Positions 1 through 12,040 of a stretch of DNA of 64,000 nucleotides are shown piece by piece. A model generated the notes under the pieces. It ran no database searches and had not been told where the DNA came from. It saw nothing but the letters and a program-made list of their open reading frames with translations. How positions within the stretch are numbered: the stretch's first letter is position 1; each line of letters opens with the position of its first letter. The position numbers and the translations under genes were made by a program. The DNA lies in contig NC_089318.1 of assembly GCF_036669915.1 (NCBI RefSeq), positions 8,336,849-8,400,848 of the forward strand. Direction: 5' to 3'. Source of the stretch: Pocillopora verrucosa (Eukaryota; Cnidaria; Anthozoa; Scleractinia; Pocilloporidae).

Positions 1-232
1 TGTAAAAATAATGTTTCAAAGTTTGTTTGGAAGCCTTTTAAACCACCTTTATCGTTACGGAAATGAAAATGTTTTGCTGAGGCATCTCTCTTTAATTTGC
101 ATCACCTCTATTTTAACTACCATTTACTCACTCAAAAATTGTTCAGTTTATGGAAGATCTTGCCGTATTTACAGCCCTAAATCATTCGGGTTCTTTCGGA
201 AAGAATTTCGTCAAGTTTAAAAACAATAAATA

Positions 233-382
233 TGTTATTTACCGGCTAAGGGTCGGTCCGTATGGTGAAAAACTGTGACCTCAGTCTTGAAAATGCTGCC
301 CTCGGCCTACGGCCTCGGGCAGTATTTTCAAGACCTCGGTCACAGTTTTTCACCATACGGACCTCCCAGCCGGCAAATAACA
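233..382. mobile_element. Hairpin MITE with TA target duplication
   Basis: A 150-bp near-palindrome. It starts with TGTTATTTACCGGC and ends with the inverse, GCCGGCAAATAACA. Inner arms (from about 253 and up to about 362) carry the pairing GTCCGTATGGTGAAAAACTG. TA dinucleotides flank both ends (231-232 and 383-384), as expected for a Tc1/mariner-type target duplication. It has no coding capacity. The 246-464 minus-strand reading frame crosses it and is not a gene. Confidence 0.75.
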
Positions 383-1071
383 TATATGTATTGAGTTTTA
401 CGTGATTGCTCATGTTAGGATGTATCCGTTCGTATTCGAGATAAGCCTCAACCGTCAAGGGCAAGTGCTCCTTTACTTAGATAGTGACTTAAGACAATTT
501 TGTGAAGAGGTCAGCGCTTTTCAGGGGTAACCTCTCTAAAAAATTTAATAGTGATATTGATATTGATTGAATCTCTACCCCCTTTAGCAGGTTCGTAGGC
601 GGACCATTTCATACTACAATGTCAAGTTTACACGTCGATGAAATGATAACTGAGGGTGGTATCGGGGGCTCTGAGCTTTTTCATGCCTATTCATAAAATT
701 TGATTGATTACAAGCCATTTTTATACTCAGTAGGATAGCGTACATACAAAGACGGTATGCGATACTGGCTTCTCTACACTAGTCGATAAGTTGGGTGGGT
801 CCTTGCGTCTCCTTCTCTATGATGCGTGTAACAACATACATGAAAAAAATTACTTGCGTCTGATTGACGGAAAACGAGTGCAATTTTCATGTAACACGAG
901 TGCAAAGTTGTAACACGACTTCAAATTACAGATAGCGTCTGTCTTGACTCTCTGTGACCCTTTTTTTCGGGCTCGTGCAATTTTGTTGTCTTTGGAAATT
1001 TTACTCGGTCTTATTCACATCAAATTGCACTCGATATCGTGTTATTACCCATAAGAATACAACCAACTTAC

Positions 1072-4000
1072 TTCCTTCGTCAGTCTTGGTTGCAAGAACT
1101 GCACTTTTAAATGGTGATCCTTTGCTATCCACGAAAATAACGTAAATGCTGTATTCCGTGTAACTTTCAAGGTTTGTTATCTCAGATGATGTTGTGTTTC
1201 CAGGTAGTAATTTTCCGTTGGATACGCTGCTAGCGTTCATCATTCTTTCAGCAATGGCCACGTAGAAACTTACTCCAGAGCTGAGCTCATTAACTGGGTT
1301 ATTCCAGTATATTCGTATACTTTTAGTTGTTTTGTTCGCCACAGTGAGGTTCCAGTTAGCGAGGGGTCGAGCTACATAACATTACAGTCGTTAATTAATT
1401 AAACTATCAATCACTATTTATCTATCGGGATTTATTACCACCCTCTCCGCTCAGTCCTAAAATAGTTTGCCAGGCCTGCTTCCTCAGGAAAATGAATATT
1501 TGAAAGAAAAATTAACAATAGTGCTATTGCTGATGTGAAATAATTTATAGAACATCTTATGATCGTAGTTGACATCATTGACTATCTCTTATATTTTAAC
1601 CTTAAAAGACAAACATAATCGTGAAATTGCAATCGCAGTTGAGTCGATAAAATTAGATATATGGGATCAATATCAGTAGCTGGGCAACTGCCCACCTACC
1701 CCTCCCCTAACCCAACGTTGGGTTAGGGGAGGGGTAGGTGGGCAGTTGCTCAGATACTGATATTGATCCGATATATGAATTACTTTTATATCGCTTTTAC
1801 TCACCTGATTCCAAACCTTGATTCATAATACCGTAGTCAATTTTGATGTAACTCCAACTATAGATAAGTGAAGCTTGAATCGTAACATTTTCGGAAGATC
1901 CAAATGAAATTTCTTGAAAACGTGTCCAAGACGAATTCCATCTGTCTATGGACACAACCTCTGTCCCATTTCCATCAAACACTTTGACGTATTCGCTAAG
2001 GGACAACGTAAAGACCGTAAATGCAAGCACATATAGCAGTTTCTTATTCGCAATAGGGAGTCCTATTCAGAGGCTTAACGAGACCCAACTTTGTGTGGAC
2101 CTGTATGTCCATAATTGTCGAATTTTAAATAGAAACTTGAAAGAAATAACATAAGCGCCGAACCTACCTGTTGTGGCCAAAGTACACTTGACGGATCGAA
2201 ACAACAGCAAATTTTTTAGCCATACCACCGTTTCCGATCAACCAGTTACAGTAAGGGTCAAATTTATTCGTATATCTTATGTCCAGTCTTCCAAAAGATT
2301 GGTTCAACGCCTCTTTGCATTCTGAAAAAATAAATGAACATCGCTAGTACTATAAAGTTCCACCTTTGAAAATGTCTTTAGGTAGATTCCAAAGGGATAG
2401 GCTTTTAGATAATTTTTAAATGCTATGGTTGAAGTAATTTGACTGACCACACATAATCTTCGAACCATTGCACTGCCTTCAAATTATATACTTTAGAAAG
2501 ACAAAAACGTTTTTTCACGACCTAGATACAAGAAATTCATGCTGTGGTTCAATCAGAGACTATTATAAATTCTTTCGAAAAAATTGAGTCCCTTGTTCTC
2601 TTTTTCTTGATGAATGAGAAACGACTGAAAGATAAAATGTTAATGTACTCCAAGCGTACCTTTACAAATTCCAGGGACGATGGATACGTCATCAATGGCA
2701 ATGTCACCCGTGTAGCTTGTACCTCTGATTCCTTCGAACTTTATCTAAAACACAAATGGATTGGACTAACTAAGAATCCAGCAATGGTGTGATGTTCTGA
2801 TGGCAAGGCTTGACTTATTTTGTCATTTGTTCACTACATACGTAATTCAAGGATTTCTTTCACCCTCGCTCTTGTGTTTAGCGTTTCCGTAACCTGCAGG
2901 GTGTGTCTCGTTGGCGTTTCGGCCCAAGAGTTAAAGGTTGTGAGTCTCCTCGCAATGTTTCCTTAAAGTAGGTGACGCGAATAAATCCTATTGTTATTTG
3001 AACCGGAATAAAATGGTTATGAAACCAGGATCAAAAGTACTCTATATATGTACTTATAAACGGGGTGTTTTCTTCTACACCATACACATGTAAGTGAGCC
3101 TTAATTAAACTATTAATCTTACATGAAAAGACAGCTTACTTTGTGCTGTAACGTTGTTATACTAATCTTTCCCTTCAACCATAGATTTCCCTGGTCTCCT
3201 GATTTCGTGAACACTTTCGTTCCTCCATTGAATACATTAAGGGTATGAACTGTGTCTCCGTACATGTGATAATAAAACGATAAACAGGATGATTTCCCAA
3301 CGTCGTTACTTGGTACAGAATACTCAAGTATGGCATTGTCCCAAAGACGCCGAGGCGAAGATGTCTCTATATACATGTATTTCCCTGGAAGGAAACGTTA
3401 AAACGATATGTTAAGGTCCGTTTTCACTCACAGACATATACATACATATTTGTACTAAGTCATATGCAGTGTTTTGGAGGAAAAAAACCGCCAACGTCAG
3501 AATCATCAACCTCTTACGGTGCAATATGCATGCTACTTAGTCATAACACAAATAAACCTTGTTTTCACTGGTCTTTAAGGTATATATATATATTTTTTTG
3601 TTTTTTTGTTGTTTTTTTTTTAGAACTCGAATATGGAGGTGTGTGAATCAACTAGAAAACTTGTTTCCTACCCAAAACTTGCAATCATATTCAGAGTTCA
3701 TTTTATCACTTATAATTAGCAGAAGGTTTGAAGGACAGAGGGGCAGGACTAGCGAGCTTACCAAATCCTCCATGGCCAGAGGATGGTCCTGTATCGTATG
3801 AAGGAGTGGAACCACGCAGGTTGGTCCAATCAAAAACATCCTGGTAATAATCGTTTGCCCAGCCATTGCACAAACCATTGTCAAAGTCACAACCTAGAGA
3901 CGTAAAATAAAAATTTCGGTTGTTTACACTTTTATCTTTGCAAGAAATTCCAGCTTAATTACCAACTGAATGGTGCATTAGACTACGAGTTCTTTCCTCA

Positions 4001-6325
4001 AGTCCATCCAGGCTCTATCAGCAAAACTAATGCAATGAAGGGTTTCCTTCAAAAAGATTATAAAACATAAAACAAAACAACGACAAAAAAGAAACAAATA
4101 TATAGCTTTCATTCAGCTGAAAATTATAGTTTTCAAGATGCACAAAGGCAGTTGTTGAACGAGATCTGTTTACTTACTGTGTTCAGCGCCAGTCAGCAGG
4201 GCACAAGATATCAAAACTACAAAGGAAATATTCAAATAAATCAGTTACCTCCATAAAATTTCAGTCATTTGCGTCATCGGAGTTTAAAAATGCGGACATT
4301 AAAGTAAAAGAACTTTATGCTCAGGAAAGATGCGTCCCGGTACACGTTACCTTCAGCGTTGATTTTTTATTGGTGTAATTTCTCAGATTATTCGTCCTTA
4401 TTGCATCGGATTTTGATACAATCACAGTGAAAGGGGATCTGAATGTTGAGCCCCAATTTTAGAACGCCCCACTTGCAAGTTCGAGATAGCTCTGAGTAAA
4501 GGATATAACTTTATATGTAATTACAAAAATGCATCTACTCTTTGTACTCAGGCCGCAATGAATGGCCGTAAACGATGCAGAAAATTAGTTGTCAAAGCGT
4601 ATTTTTTGTCTCTCAGGGATTTATCTAACTATCGCGATCCATCGTTGTTTTCGTTAAAATTTAGCTCTTCTCTAACAGTAAAGCAAAACAAGCATAATCA
4701 CTCGAACATTCATTTTACAATTTCCAGAAGAAAGTAATTCAACCTTAACCGAAAACTCGGAGTAAGGAATCAAACTTCAAATATTCTTTTTGCACATCTC
4801 ATAAACATGAAACATGGAAATTTAAACTCAAAGGTTGCAGTTTAAAAACGGCTGAAAAATTATATTTTTTTTTAATAAGCAAAGGTATGCTATGTGCCTC
4901 AAAAAGAGCTCACCAACTTTCCGCATCGCTTTTTCATATATTCAGAAGATAACAATAGAGCTGATTGTCGCAAACGCTATGAAGCAACATGTCCACTCAA
5001 GCAATGACTCAACCACTGGTCGTTTGATAAGTACTCATCTCACGTGGGCTTTACGAGTGAAATTCTAAAGCTCCTCAAAAATTTGAACATGTTCCTTTGT
5101 TCCCTCTGTTTCAAAAGGGAACATTGCGTGTTAGAAAGCGGAGCGGAAGTTATAGAGCAGTCATCCATGCCAAGTCAATGCCATTGTCCACCTTGAGAAA
5201 ATTTCAATAACGGCATGTATAACAGGAATAACTTGAATTGAGTGGATCTTGAAGCGTGAGATCATCATGTAAAATTATGAGGACATCTATGTCGAGATCT
5301 AAATGTTAAAGAAAGTCTACAGAACGAAAAGTAACAACATTATGCCCTATCACGACCACGCGCACAGTTTGCCATGAAACGTTCAGCAAATTATTCACTT
5401 CAAAGCTTCCAACAGACTCATTGTCGTTAACGTTTTTTTTTTAATATGAAGACACAATGCTATTATTTATTGCAAGGATTGATTGAGACTTCAAATAGTT
5501 TACAGAATTTTTCGCTCCAAGTCTAATCAAATAGTGAATATTCGAAGGGGAGACGAGGAAAACAATCACTGCGCAAATGCTGTGGTTCAACCAACCACCT
5601 GTTATGGCCTCTAGCCAAGTTTTAGATGGATGAAGCTGACTAAGTATTTATTCCAGTGTGGTAAATTAAAATTCAATACAAATTATCCGAATTTCACGTT
5701 ATAAAGGTAAGTTTTACGCTGACTTAGCATTATACATGTGTAATAATGTTGCAGTTTTTCAAACACATCATCATCATTAGTCACACAAAAAGAAATATCA
5801 GCTCATTTAAGCTGGTTTATCCTGACCCTGTTTTGTACATGTAGCCATAATTTCAACGATAATTTATTATAGAGAATGCAAAAATATTTCGAAAGAATAC
5901 TATTTCCAGATTGGTTTGTAACCAGTTCAGTCTTGCAGTGCCACTTATTTTTGAAAAACATTTGCCGACTTGTAGAAATTCAAGCGATTTCGAAGACGTG
6001 CGTGTTTTCTGCTCCACTTAAAGCGAGCAAGCATAATCTACAATGACTTTGTTTTTCTTTCATCTGATGACAAATATCACTCCAACTGCACGAGAAGCAA
6101 AATAAGGTACTCCTAATGGATCAGGCGATGTTGACATGTTAGGGTTTGTCTTGATGACTAAGGATTTTGATAACCGCATACCGTTTGCTGAAGAGTCTGC
6201 TTTCATAGAGTAATCCATGTGATCCAGTCACGAGTAACCTGACTAGTAATTAGTAAGATTGGAAACTCACTGTTTGTTGCGACGTACAAAATGAAAAAGA
6301 TAACGGTCTTGCCTGAGCACATCAT
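1072..6325 (-). CDS. Secreted MAM / CUB-like / fibronectin III protein (3' end outside window)
   Basis: Spliced minus-strand gene, read as exons 6325-6271, 4216-4178, 3893-3762, 3384-3140, 2744-2660, 2321-2168, 1995-1805 and 1371-1072. All have GT..AG borders and the phases agree throughout, giving about 400 codons. The first exon ([18 protein letters not shown]) plus the second ([12 protein letters not shown]) form a signal peptide. Exons 3-5 make one MAM domain: [11 protein letters not shown], then [12 protein letters not shown] and TGPSSGHGG, then [10 protein letters not shown], and finally [15 protein letters not shown]. Exons 6-7 look like a CUB-type beta-sandwich ([16 protein letters not shown], later [15 protein letters not shown]). 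Exon 8 is a fibronectin type III module (IRIYWNNPV ... [15 protein letters not shown]). The last visible donor (GTAAGT at 1071-1066, phase 1) shows that the gene continues beyond position 1. I cannot name an orthologue. An extracellular adhesion or matrix role is inferred from the domains only. Confidence 0.85.
1664..1769. mobile_element. Palindromic MITE with 8-bp target duplication
   Basis: A 106-bp palindrome centred on CAACGTTG near 1716. The ends are GGATCAATATCAGTA and its inverse, followed by inverted C-rich arms containing CTACCCCTCCCCTAACC. It is flanked on both sides by the perfect 8-bp direct repeat GATATATG (1656-1663 and 1770-1777). An 8-bp duplication suits hAT-type transposition. 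It lies in the intron between the last two exons of the MAM/CUB/Fn3 gene. Confidence 0.85.
4217..6270. other. Long intron of the MAM gene, no feature recognised
   Basis: About 2 kb of AT-rich sequence between the signal-peptide exon and the second exon. I found no exon, RNA gene or clear mobile element in it. Confidence 0.5.
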
Positions 6326-6399
6326 CGCATCTTCCGGTTAGTTCATCTCACACCCAATGTGACATACAGAACACTGTCACCCCAGTTAACCAAATAAAG

Positions 6400-7735
6400 A
6401 ATTTTAGTGCTCCCGTTTCAGCGCAGATGACGTAAGATTTTAAATAGACCAATAGAAATCACACAAAGCAATATGATGACAGTCACGGCTAGACAAGCAA
6501 ATGAACGATCAATTTTGTCGATGAGTGGTCGATGTGGCCATAGAACTGCCTCTTTTGTACAAAGCATGCACGAAGTCACCTTGAGCAGTCCATTGTTCCG
6601 CCAAGCGCTTTTGATAACATGATCGACAAGGTCATTATCAATTACAAGAACTTGCTACGCAAGCTCCCTGTTTCTTTTTTTTTTTTTATCCTGCTTGCAT
6701 TTTTTCAGCCATGTCGGCAGTTTATGTTTCGATCTCTCTTGGTCGCATTCGTGTAAGATGTCAATCCAACTGCAAGATTCTTAAACGTAGGGATTATTAT
6801 ACATGATAACCTTGATTCTCCTTTAATCCCGATAGGCAGCACCTTTGTAAAGTTTCTTGTGCTCCTCAATAGGACACATTGTCTACACCCAAACCGGGCT
6901 AACAAAGGCCGATCAAATTACAAATCACGCAAACTAAAACAGGAAATATTGTATTTTAAAATATCTGAAAAACCATTTGTTTACACTATATAAGGATATG
7001 AGGTGGTGCGATCTGCAATAACTTGTTAGGGTTAAATTTTAATAACTTTTTTTTCTCTTTTGGGCTGGTAGGTCAACATAAACTAAACTTAGGGGCCTGC
7101 ATGACTCTTGATGCTCTAAAGTTCGGGTACTTTTTGATCACTTAAGGTACACGTCTATAAAAGTTGTGCCCGTCGTCTATGGAGTTTAGACATACCGGTT
7201 TTAAAGGCTTAGGTGTAAATAAAGAAAAAACTTTTCAATGGACACATCATTTAACTCCAAGCTAGTGCGCTCTACAATAAATAAAGCCTTTCTTCAAGAT
7301 ACTTAATGAAAAAATTCCTTTTTACGTCAGAGAAGATGGCAGAGGATGAAACTGATTGGACTAAAAGCAATCAATTTAAGATAACATAACTGATATGGCC
7401 ACGTGCTATTATGATTTTTACTTTCGAAAGCAAGAAAGAATAAATTATTAGGCGATTTCTTATAGCATAATATAAGCATCCGCAGTTCAATTTTCAACGA
7501 TTATTTCGTGTCACTCCTGGTATGGAAAATACAAAGCCCATTTAACCAAACTACCGGAAAAAAGATGTCGAAATTTCGATAGAACGAGAATCAACAGAAA
7601 GGAATCTACGCAAACGCATTTGTGATAAGGATTAACTTAGAACTCAGAGCTCGTAAATATATCTTTAGTTGGTGTAGTTTTTCTGTCACCTATTCAAACA
7701 GAATGAATCTTTAGAATTACTTTAGCGAGGCTATA
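6400..7735. other. Non-coding stretch, nothing recognised
   Basis: Upstream of the 6.3-kb first exon. It presumably includes promoter sequence for the MAM gene, but no core promoter element stands out. The reading frame at 6705-6905 (minus) has no recognisable family content. Confidence 0.4.
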
Positions 7736-7914
7736 TCGCCTAGAACTAGAATTGCTATGATAGAAAAGGTTTCGCTAGATTGCTAACTACAAGGAAAAAT
7801 TATTAAGCAGTTTGAAAACGTGTTCATGCATAAATTGTTCCGCACTATTCCCAAGGGCAGTATTATTCCTGACCTTCGCATGTTAGACGCGTTTACGCAT
7901 TAAATACCTCCTTT

Positions 7915-7962
7915 TTTTATTATCATTATTATCATTATTATTATTATTATTATTATTATTTC
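7915..7962. repeat. ATT-type microsatellite
   Basis: Run of ATT/ATC trinucleotides. The equivalent position in the other arm (about 63,781-63,816) is also AAT-rich, so the repeat predates the duplication. Confidence 0.8.
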
Positions 7963-8228
7963 TTGTATTATTTTTAAAAAGTGGAAAAAAATTAAGGTTA
8001 CTCTTTAAAACAATGACAATGATATGCATCGTTTTCTTCTACCCTATCGACTTATTTAAAAAAATTTAAGGCTGCTTAACATAACACTATAGTTGCACAG
8101 AATTATGTCTAGTGCTCCAGTAATGAAAGAGGAAATAAGTGGCTTTTACATCTAACCTGACCAAGTGTTCTGTAAGTTTATTACTTCAGATATCGGCTTA
8201 TGTGTACAACCTAACGTTTGCCAGCTAA

Positions 8229-8425
8229 TTCTAGTGTTAACACTGAGATTTTGAAGGCTGACGTTTCTAGCATTAGCCCTTCGTCAGAGCGATTGATCGA
8301 ATTTAAACTCTTTACAGTGGTCAATTTACGTTTTCAACTCAGTTGTTAACGCTAAACTACCTGTCATACTCTCCCACCGACACAGCACCACAGTCTCTTA
8401 AGAAACTTACCCCCTTTATTCGTTC
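8229..8425 (-). mobile_element. Short Penelope-type terminal insertion with hammerhead-like motif
   Basis: A 197-bp block present in the left arm and absent from the matching place in the right arm (near 63,560). It is bounded by GCCAGCTAA (8220-8228) and GCCAACTAA (8426-8434), a near-perfect 9-bp target duplication; the right arm has a single copy. On the minus strand it contains CTGACGA (8287-8281), a short GGGC stem and GAAACGTC (8267-8260), the core layout of a minimal hammerhead ribozyme as described from Penelope-like element ends. Catalytic activity is not shown. Confidence 0.7.
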
Positions 8426-9120
8426 GCCAACTAAGTTTGTCATCTGAAGACTCGTTCGAATTTTAAGTCTCGGCGGTCAGAAACCCTGATCGTTCCTGAG
8501 ATACCGAAAAACGAGCTGGGAGCTTGAGTGAACTCAAGCGATTGTACATATCTCTTGCTAAGATTTTTATTTTTCCCTGTGCCCTAATATGCAGTCGTTT
8601 TATAATTTATATTAGGAAATAACTTGTTTCTATCCAGAATTCAAATAAACTCCCCGTACTTTTACTAAAAAACTCGCATTCAGAAATCATTGAGTCTCGT
8701 AATTGACATCCTGCATTTAAATCCCACCGTGCTCGCATATCAATCTATTAAAAGTATGGTTTAACTCTCCTGTAACTCTCCTTTGTGGTGTTTACAAATG
8801 AACGGAACGTGAGAGGGTCTAGGGTCAACACTAGCTCTTATGGGTCTCAGATAGCTTAGGATTGGAAGTCTTACTACGTGTTAGAAACCGATAGGAATTG
8901 CTTACTTCTACAGGTTATTATAAGTGCAAAAAACTTCAGACAAAAAACACCCTTCTCAGTGCCTTTGTCGGTGATTAACTACAAGCGTATTCGAAATAAT
9001 CAGAATAGAGAACATTTTTATAGCTAAAATAATTACTAGCTATTTCAAGCTGCTCCTTTAAAGACACACATACATATGTGAGAAACAACCGAGTCAAGAT
9101 TTATTCAAGTTGGTTAAATG

Positions 9121-9431
9121 ATGTGTCATATAACCTACGGCGAATTCATTAAACGCGCCTCTGTGCCTGACAAAATGCTGCAGTGGTAAATGAGCATGTG
9201 ACACTGACATGGGTATTGCGGCTTTAAAGAGGACAACAGCATACATGGCTCTACTCAGTTACCGAAAGCAACGATACAATTCTTGTGAGTTTCGATCTTC
9301 ACATGCCATGCAGTTGTAAGCTATAAGCTTGTTCTGGTTCATTTCCTATCATTCGACATCTCAGCGTAGCACCTTAAATCAGCGGTCAATAAGATGGCTG
9401 TTTCGAATGTTACAGGCCACGGGTAATCTGT
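9121..9431. mobile_element. Left-arm-specific insertion of about 310 bp
   Basis: The right arm passes directly from GGTTAAATG to TAGCATATG, whereas here about 310 bp separate GGTTAAATG (9112-9120) from TAGCATGTG (9432). I do not recognise the inserted sequence and see no clear target duplication. It could equally be a deletion in the right arm. Confidence 0.5.
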
Positions 9432-9609
9432 AGCATGTGCTGTATGGGGAGAATGATTTTCATTTTTCAAACATTTTATATTTAAAAACGTCAGAGATCG
9501 GCCTGGGCATGTTTCAAATACACCTTGTAAAAAAACATTCGAAAGATATCCAGTCGAAATTCGTCATCAGTGCTCATTTCAATCTTTAGTGCGAATGTAC
9601 CCGACTCAC

Positions 9610-9646
9610 CGTTTGCCAGAGTTAGAAGCGTCAACCAAAAATTCAT
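9610..9646 (-). CDS. Alternative first exon encoding a signal peptide
   Basis: Starts at an ATG at 9646 and reads MNFWLTLLTLANG with a perfect GTGAGT donor (9609-9604), ending in phase 1. This is the same phase as the 6.3-kb first exon, so it can splice to the exon at 4216-4178 and supply a different signal peptide to the MAM/CUB/Fn3 protein. Its copy in the right arm (62,004-62,037) has a stop at the fourth codon. It could instead belong to a separate transcript. Confidence 0.5.
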
Positions 9647-10200
9647 CCTCTTGGTAACCTCTTTGCCAACGTTGGATCAAATTTCATTCCGTTTCCCTTT
9701 AAGCCAGGAGACCAAGTAGATGCGCGCTTAATCAACCGGAGACATATTTTGAATATTCGATCGATGAAATGCACATTTTTTGTGACGTGAGTAGAGATGT
9801 AAATGTTCTAGCAGAAAGCGATGGAATAATGCATTCATGAACACAAAGAGAAGGTTTTGTTTAGCATTTGACCTCAAAAATCAGTTATGCAAATATAAAT
9901 TTCCATGACAGCTGTTTCTATCTATCTCTCAATATATATGTCACAGTTGCACACTTCCGTCAGTTTCATGAGTTAACTTGAAAACACTGTGCGTTTGCTT
10001 TCGGGTAGGTGAATTGGAAAATTTTAATTTAATGAAAATCAATTAAATCAAGTTGTGGTCTCGATGCAGTTTTGAAAGATTTTGGAAATCAAAAAAAGTT
10101 AAAAAACAAAACATGATCGAAACCATGATTTAGAATAATTGACGGATGTACTAGCTTCGAAACTGGTATAACTAGTTCGAAAAGAAGAAATGAAGCATAC

Positions 10201-10471
10201 ATGCACGAGCTGCCGATCTACGAACAACATGGAGCCGTAGAAGGAAACAGACGTCTCATGACAAAGGATACTGGCCAATGTAACGAGGCAACTGATGATG
10301 CTCAGAACAAGCAATCAGGCCGATTACCTGAGGAAACTCACGGTTTTAGAGTGCTGGGTATTATTGACTATTTCATTTCTACTGTTTTTCTTTTGATGTT
10401 GGGTGTTCGTCTGCTAATGCTATGTTGGGATTTCGACAGGGGATGTGGCTGCTCGAGATCTCTGAGCAAAG
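10201..10471 (+). CDS. First exon of a small single-pass membrane protein, unknown family
   Basis: Begins MHELPIYEQHGAVEG, continues with a polar segment of about 50 residues, then a hydrophobic membrane segment (FISTVFLLMLGVRLLML, about residues 55-75) followed by a cysteine-rich stretch (CWDFDRGCGCSRS). A GTCAGT donor follows AAAG at 10,471. Without splicing the frame stops at 10,527. I recognise no family and no downstream exon. The exon is divergent from the 9.6-kb signal-peptide exon, with about 550 bp between them that could act as a shared promoter. The copy in the right arm is broken by a stop at codon 7, while the hydrophobic part remains recognisable, which suggests that this arm carries the functional version. 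Confidence 0.5.
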
Positions 10472-10479
10472 GTCAGTTT

Positions 10480-12040
10480 GCAAACTTTTCATATTTATTT
10501 GTTTTTCGCTGGATTAAAATATTTTGAAAGTCTTGAAATTTTTTTAGTACTATTTTCTCTGCCGTGCATTGATTATTTGTTTTACTTGTATTGTTTCTTC
10601 CTTAAATTCATATACTTATCCTACGAATTATGAGCGAATTTTTTTTATCACCGCGTGGGAGGTGGCACATGATCGGAAAAATCACTATCCTTATATTTCG
10701 CTCAGAGATACCTTAGGGTAAGTCAATAAACGTGATATGATTTTTTTGTTCAGAGCTGTTTTTATTTTCTAGAAAATCACCAAACACTGTATCGAGCCCC
10801 AACCGCCATAAAATGGCCGAAATGAAGTCGACGAGTAGGGCAACAAAACCTTTATTCCTCAAAAGCGCAAAAAAAAGCAAGTCTTTCTGAATTTTAATAC
10901 ACGAGGTATTAAAAAATGATTTGAATCTAATAACGGGCTTGTTGACATAACTATGAATTATTGGCGAATATTTGAAAATAGCCAAAATTTGATTGATTAA
11001 AAATTACATTTTGGAGCAGTTTTTCAATAAAAATTTTTCCTACCTGGTATAACTCGGAATCACTTGAGATGAGCATTTTTACAAAGTGGAAAGAATGTTT
11101 TTTTCCATGGATATAAAAATTAATTTGGGGCTCTTAATTACTGCGAAGAAGTAGCCCGGTCTATTTTGTGCAAATCGCAATGCCGCCATGTAAACAACCG
11201 CAGATAATCCAATTAGGCTTTTTATTATCGAAGCCATAATTCCAACAAAATCTTATCGCTTTGACCTATACTAGATTTTAAACTGGATTTCTTAAGCTCA
11301 CCTGGCGAAAAACATCTTTCTAAGATTAGTTTCTTGCCTCAATCTTGTTATAAAGAGACTTGACAACAGCCTCGATAGTACAGCAATACAGGCGGTGTAT
11401 ACCAAATCACAGTGAAAACATCTCACGAAGGTTCCTGCCGGAAACGTCTCATTGCTGGACAGTTATAACCATATTTCAGCTTGGAACACTCGCATTTTAC
11501 AAGTCTTCCTTTCACAATAAGAATGGAAGTTTGTCTTTTATAGAACGAGTCAGAGCATCCTGACAGATGAAATGAACCATTGACGTTCGTTTTTTGCGAT
11601 GGTGTCACGCAATAACATGTCACTCGAAAGGAGGCTCGGTTACCAATACGCTCTTATTTTCTTTCCTTCTTATCCCATATTTTTTATTTCCGGGAAAAAG
11701 TTTTAAATCCAGAATTTAAAATTACCGTTGTTTGCATTTTTTAAGCACAATACCACTCATGCGTCACCCTAGACTGTTAAATGAATTAGGTATATGTTAC
11801 TACAGCATAGAGGAAATTTCACTGCATTAATTTTTAGCGACGTTAAAAAAATGTGATATCCTATTTTGTAAATTGTGACGGCTTGCAGGGTACACAGGTG
11901 CGGGAGTGGAAAAATTAAATTGGGAGTAGCTTTCTAGAATACTCAGCGCTAAAAAAATAAATTAGATTAGGCACAGTTTCTAACCATATAATGAGCGTCG
12001 CGCCATAAATTTTCCAAAGCAAACTAAAATGGTGTTTTCG
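10480..12040. other. Non-coding stretch, nothing recognised
   Basis: AT-rich sequence. Short open frames on both strands (for example 10,713-10,985 and 11,423-11,623) show no family resemblance or convincing splice context. Confidence 0.4.

Larger units (their letters stand above)
7736..10425 (+). repeat. Left arm of a large inverted duplication
   Basis: This block matches the reverse complement of roughly 61,045-64,000 along its length with moderate divergence. Anchors: CGCCTAGAACTAGAATTGC at 7737 against the inverse at the window end; the AACTCCCCGTA region near 8650 against 63,325; GGTTAAATG near 9112 against 62,166; the signal exon at 9610 against 62,004; AAACATGATCGAAACCATGA near 10,109 against 61,330; and the membrane-protein exon at 10,201 against 61,221. 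The arm carries a minus-strand signal-peptide exon and a divergent plus-strand exon, so a promoter region was duplicated with it. Confidence 0.85.
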
